The position numbers and the translations under genes are program-made. Below are positions 60,398 to 64,000 of a stretch of DNA of 64,000 bases, piece after piece (the stretch's first letter is position 1; each line of letters starts with the position of its first letter). The stretch lies in the NCBI RefSeq assembly GCF_026210795.1, contig NC_089447.1, positions 1,738,501 to 1,802,500 on the forward strand. The letters run 5' to 3'. The stretch comes from Rhizophagus irregularis (taxonomy: Eukaryota > Glomeromycota > Glomeromycetes > Glomerales > Glomeraceae). The notes under the pieces are model-generated. The model was not told the DNA's origin and made no database searches. It saw only the letters and a list, made by a program, of their open reading frames with translations.

Positions 60398-61574
60398 ACT
60401 CCATCATTTCAAAGTTTTGTAACCACTTGATTGAGTTCAATTGACACTATAATAGTAATATATTTCTGTTGAGATTTAAATTTAATTGCAACTACTTGAT
60501 CCCAGGCTTTTAAGTAATTAAGCATATCAAATTACAGGTGGAGGAGATATCATGAATCATAATTTTGCAGACAAAGTCCTTATTTGTGAGTGTATATCCA
60601 GTTATTATGGATTTATGGTACTAATTATTTTAAGTGAAAGTATAGCAGATTGTTTCTTGATAGTCTTAAAACTTTTGCTGGAACGCAGCATTGAAAACAG
60701 GTGCAGTTTTTTTTTTTTCTGTAAAAGGTAAAGGCAAATTAGATCTGCTAACATTACTACTTTTCAAATTCTGTTTAACTATATTGACATATGAAACTCA
60801 CTTTTGTTTATTTTTAGACATAAAAGGAGTGGCTGTTGTTGAGAGGATACTAATTGGTTCTTCTTATTATGCTGCAACTTTTGATTGGTATTTGAGCATA
60901 TTAGGCATATTAATAATTTCTATATCTATCAGTTGATCTTTTACAGATTTGAATGTGTTTAGAATTTGTTGTGATAACGTTATTAAACTTTTTACAAGCG
61001 GTTTCCATTCCTTTAATTACGCTTATTTGGATAAAGTTAAAAGACTCATAAAAAAGAAAAAGTGATTTAAAGACTGTAAATCACTGATACTAAAAGTTTA
61101 AAGAACCTCCTGATATTTTATAAGTAAATTAGTAACTACTAGTTCACTATCGCCAATATTTCTTTCAATAGTTTGAGAAATATCATCTTCAGTTAAACTA
61201 AAAAAAGAATTTTTTTAAAAACATGGCTGACTAGTTCAAAGTAAAAGGCTCTATCCACTATTATTTCTTTATTGTCGCCCTTAGAATAGGCTGTTAAAAT
61301 GATTTGTTTCAACAAGAAAGCCATTATTTCAGAAAATTTTCCTTCAAATTTCCTATGAGAAAAAATGGTCTATACGATTAGTGGAAAGAATTCTCTTATT
61401 AAAATTAAATTTAAGCAATTAAATAAAATAAATTAATTATTATAATACTTACTTAAATTATACTCTGAATTGTAATAGTTAATCTCAAATTCATTAATAT
61501 TACTTGCTACACATTTAAAAGACAGGTCAATTTGAAAATATTTACACTTTTTCTATTCAAACAATTGCTTAGAA

Positions 61575-62096
61575 CACAGGTCGAAAAGTGAAAAATCAGG
61601 CACCAATCGGTCACCAATCAGGTAGCTGATTGGTGACTGATTGGTGACTGATTGGTACCTGATTGGCATTTTTGCCAAATACCGTCACCAATCAGGCAGT
61701 TTGCTAACTTTTGATCCAGTGATCAGAAAAGGATGAAATATAGCTCATTGGAATCGTCTCAACAAGACGAATCTAATGGTAGTAAAATCGCATCTCTAGG
61801 ATTGATAGTTAATAAAAAATTAAATAAAATATAAATGATACATTTTCATTTTTATATTTTACTTAATTTCTCATCAAGTATTAATCCTAGAAATGCGATT
61901 TTACTACCATTAGATTCGTCTTGTTGAGACGATTCCAATGAGCTATATTTCATCCTTTTCTGATCACTGGATCAAAAGTTAGCAAACTGCCTGATTGGCG
62001 ACAGTATATCATGCACCAATCGGTCACCAATCAGGTACCTGATTGGTGACCGATTGGTGACTGATTGATGCCTGATTTTTCACTTTTCGACCTGTG
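61575..62096. mobile_element. 522-bp palindromic element with CACAGGTCGAAAAGTG ends
   Basis: The halves are reverse complements over more than 200 bp with few mismatches, apart from a short unpaired AT-rich centre (about 61800-61880). Ends CACAGGTCGAAAAGTGAAAA are flanked by GAA on both sides (3-bp duplication). Near the ends are repeated ACCAATCGGTCACCAATCAG words. The interior carries the same core as the palindrome at 38051 (CATTGGAATCGTCTCAAC ... AATGGTAGTAAAATCG), although the termini are unrelated. Confidence 0.85.
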
Positions 62097-62227
62097 GAAG
62101 TAGTGCAAATAATTAATATATTGTTGTTTTCAAAAATTCTAAATTACAAATATAATTTATTTTGCATTAAAAAATTGATATAATAATATTAAAGAAATAA
62201 AGAAAACTTTTATTTTTATCTAATCAT

Positions 62228-63490
62228 TTTACATAATCACAAAAATTATTTATATTGCGTGAATAATTATAAATTACTCCAAAAAGTTCTTGTCTATAAG
62301 GATAAACTTCTTTTTGAATTTTATCCATATAATACTGCAGATGATCATTATTATTTAAAAATGCATATATTTCAGAAAGATAATTGATTCCAAAATATGT
62401 TTTAATTAGATTTTCTAATAATAAAAATATGTTAAAATTTTATAATAATATTTTTTAAAGTATATACTTGTAAAATAATTACTAGTTATAATTAGTGTTC
62501 TAAAAGGATTGAGTTAGATTGGATTTTGAGATGTATTCGAACTCGACTTGAATATAAAAGTAATAACTCAGATTTCTGACTTAGATAATCTGAGTTCAAC
62601 CTGTTAAGTTGTATTTAATATAAAAAAATTAAAATTTTTAGTTAAAAATATAATAAAAAGATTTGGGTTGTCAGGTCAAAGTAAAGGTATAATCCAACTC
62701 AGTGAGTCAGGTTAAATTCATGCGGGTTACAGGTCATCATATCAAATCATGCAACCCCAACCCAACTTCTAAATACGAGTCAGATTAATAATCTGAATTT
62801 AACTAGTTATAATATTAGTTGGTATAGCATTAACATTATTATCATTTGCCTAATAAATTAATTTTTGTAAACATGACTGAATAGTTAATGGTACACAACT
62901 TGATGAAGATGAAGGGTGAGAATGAATTCCTTTTGATATAAGAATCACATATGGACAACTCTTTATATCATGTGAAATTATTTTAGAATACTTAACATTA
63001 CATGTTTTTTTGTGTAATTACATCTTGTTTAATAATATTTCCTGTATGATGTAGATGTGCTATTAATGGATAATTTAAATAAATAAGTAAAATAATTAGA
63101 TATTTAAAAAAAAATTAATTACTCTTTAATAGTTATACTTATGACAAAAAGTCTTTTTTAAATTATTATGCAATACTGTAAAGCAATCATTAGTTGGTTT
63201 ATTTGATTCACCTTAAATATAAAATATGTTAAATAAAATTAAATAAATAAATAAAAAAAAATAATAAATTATATCTAATCTCATATAATCCATCTAACAG
63301 TTGACGTAGTAAATTAAAATCTACATTTTCTTTAATATTAATAAACTAATAAAACTTTTCATTAAATTTTCATTCAGAACAACCAATAAAATAATTTGCT
63401 ATATTATCTTTACATTTCAAACATTTTAATATTAGTTTTCCGGTAGTGTGTTGTATTCTATTTGCATATATCTACATTTGGTTATGAATG
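62228..63490 (-). pseudogene. Decayed transposase-like gene (Cys/His-rich, multi-copy family)
   Basis: Minus-strand pieces in order: RIQHTTGKLILKCLKCKDN (about 63400-63470), GESNKPTNDCFTVLHNLKK (63155-63215), YPLIAHLHHTGNIIKQDV (63020-63075), SCPYVILISKGIHSHPSSSS (62895-62960) and, after an AG acceptor, ENLIKTYFGINYLSEIYAFL with EVYPYRQELFGVIYNY, ending TGA at 62228-62230. Cys and His pairs followed by a CPYV...HSHP motif resemble the FLYWCH/MULE-type zinc modules of transposase-derived fungal genes (inference). Several stops, and a repeat at about 62500-62810, interrupt it. Confidence 0.55.
62500..62815. repeat. Insertion-like block with TGAGTT/AACCTG subterminal words
   Basis: Both ends are crowded with short words (GAGTTAGATTGGATT, CAACCCAACTT, GTCAGGTTAAATT), the layout of the hAT-like elements at 11816, 30396 and 58446. 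It splits the decayed gene around it. Neither terminal repeat nor target duplication could be fixed. Confidence 0.45.
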
Positions 63491-63591
63491 TTGCAAAATA
63501 TATGCTAAATAAATAATCATATGAAAAAATATATTAATAATAAACTAATTTAATTGTAAATTAAAAAATCAATTATATTTATGCAAAAGTA

Positions 63592-63997
63592 TAGTCAACT
63601 CTTAATATAACGAAGTTGACGTCTGGGCTGATCTGGCCTTCATTATAGGAATAATATTCATTAATATAATGGGAAAATATGGTATAACCTGGAAAATTTT
63701 TGTGTATTATGGTATATTATCATATAATAATTATATCTTATAATGCAAAAATGCAAGTTACACAAAATATCTTCGTTATATTGAAAAAAAATTCGTTATA
63801 AAAGAAAATTTGTTATTAAAAGGGGCATTTTTCATATACAGTTTATAAAATTTACTTCGTTAAATGGTATACAGCATTTAATTAGTAAAATTCGGTATAA
63901 TGAGATTTTTTTCATATGTTAAAATCTGTACCATACTGAAGATCCGTTATATTGTAAAATTCGTTATATCAAAATTCATTATAAGAAGAGTTGACTG
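63592..63997. mobile_element. pogo/Tigger-like MITE at the window edge
   Basis: Ends TAGTCAACTCTTAATATAAC and the inverse of CAGTCAACTCTTCTTATAAT are flanked by TA (63590-63591 and 63998-63999). The interior (406 bp) repeats TTCGTTATA / TATAACG words. Termini of the form CAGTCAACTC...TATAACGAA are characteristic of pogo-like elements (established pattern). No transposase. Confidence 0.8.
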
Positions 63998-64000
63998 TAG

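Larger units (their letters stand above)
58258..61230 (-). pseudogene. Decayed multi-copy gene of unknown family, split by insertions
   Basis: Minus-strand fragments belong to one degraded gene: LTEDDISQTIERNIGDSELV near 61130-61190, KAWDQVVAIKFKSQQKYITI and SIELNQVVTKL at 60420-60520, FQVVLKGVSVSIITTTLYLN with NLAQSILT at 59790-59880, then QEDDFKVQIVTNTNIQLSKK and KKIKKINKALGDIDKL ending in MFKKLGAL and TAA at 58260-58440. Stops interrupt it, including TGA and TAG where Trp is likely (about 60410). Frame continuity resumes when the element at 59968-60397 is removed. I recall related sequences as repetitive in Rhizophagus, but cannot verify this, and no function is known. Confidence 0.6.

Noticed and set aside
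60691-60936. 81-codon + strand frame
   Set aside because: Lies antisense to fragments of the decayed gene on the minus strand; no family signal of its own.

Overview
This window looks like nuclear DNA of an arbuscular mycorrhizal fungus, most likely Rhizophagus or a close Glomeromycotina relative (inference). It is very AT-rich. Its genes are full of short introns with GTATGT or GTAAGT donors and TTTTAG or TATAG acceptors. The conserved proteins are fungal or eukaryotic, and much of the rest is nested DNA transposons, MITEs and decayed transposon-like genes. All exon chains below were joined by hand; each summed to a whole number of codons ending at a stop.

Gene island 1 (6167-19050): glycogen phosphorylase (minus, 23 exons, 876 aa), mitochondrial ribosomal protein uS14m (minus), the ER SNARE USE1 (plus, 287 aa), an unrecognised 253-aa protein (minus), oligosaccharyltransferase subunit OST3/OST6 (plus, 329 aa) and a small zinc-ribbon ORF. 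An apparently intact hAT transposon, with perfect 13-bp ends and a perfect 8-bp target duplication, sits in the very short promoter between uS14m and USE1. An intact Tc1/mariner element (DD34E) follows at 19480-20791.

Repeat sea (20.8-40.6 kb): this holds a datable stack of insertions. An outer 8-bp-TSD MITE (23714-30199) was hit by LINE fragments, and the larger LINE fragment was hit by a second copy of the same MITE and by a 3.7-kb element. The 3.7-kb element has CATCAGGAAAT ends, a 2-bp duplication and an intact four-exon gene for a small Myb/SANT-like DNA-binding protein. A 522-bp near-perfect palindrome at 38051 shares its ends. Other elements here are a hAT-like element with nested MITE, a retroposon with a 17-bp duplication, and a decayed gene.

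Gene island 2 (40676-56246): an unrecognised Ser/Pro-rich protein, a U1A/U2B''-type spliceosomal RRM protein, a SIRT5-type sirtuin, a JTB-like membrane protein, an NAA30-type N-acetyltransferase, and a 1590-aa protein that places a TFIIB-like double cyclin fold behind about 1200 residues of Q/H-rich low-complexity sequence.

Right flank (56.2-64 kb): two decayed multi-copy genes carrying hAT-type insertions, a 522-bp palindrome and a pogo-like MITE at the edge.

Most unusual: (1) two tandem arrays (2161-2850 and 31380-32200, minus strand) whose units look like micro-exons bounded by canonical splice sites, with a short hairpin inside each intron-like spacer; (2) the CATCAGG family with its Myb/SANT gene; (3) unrelated palindromic elements sharing one conserved internal core of about 50 bp, as if ends and cores were exchanged.
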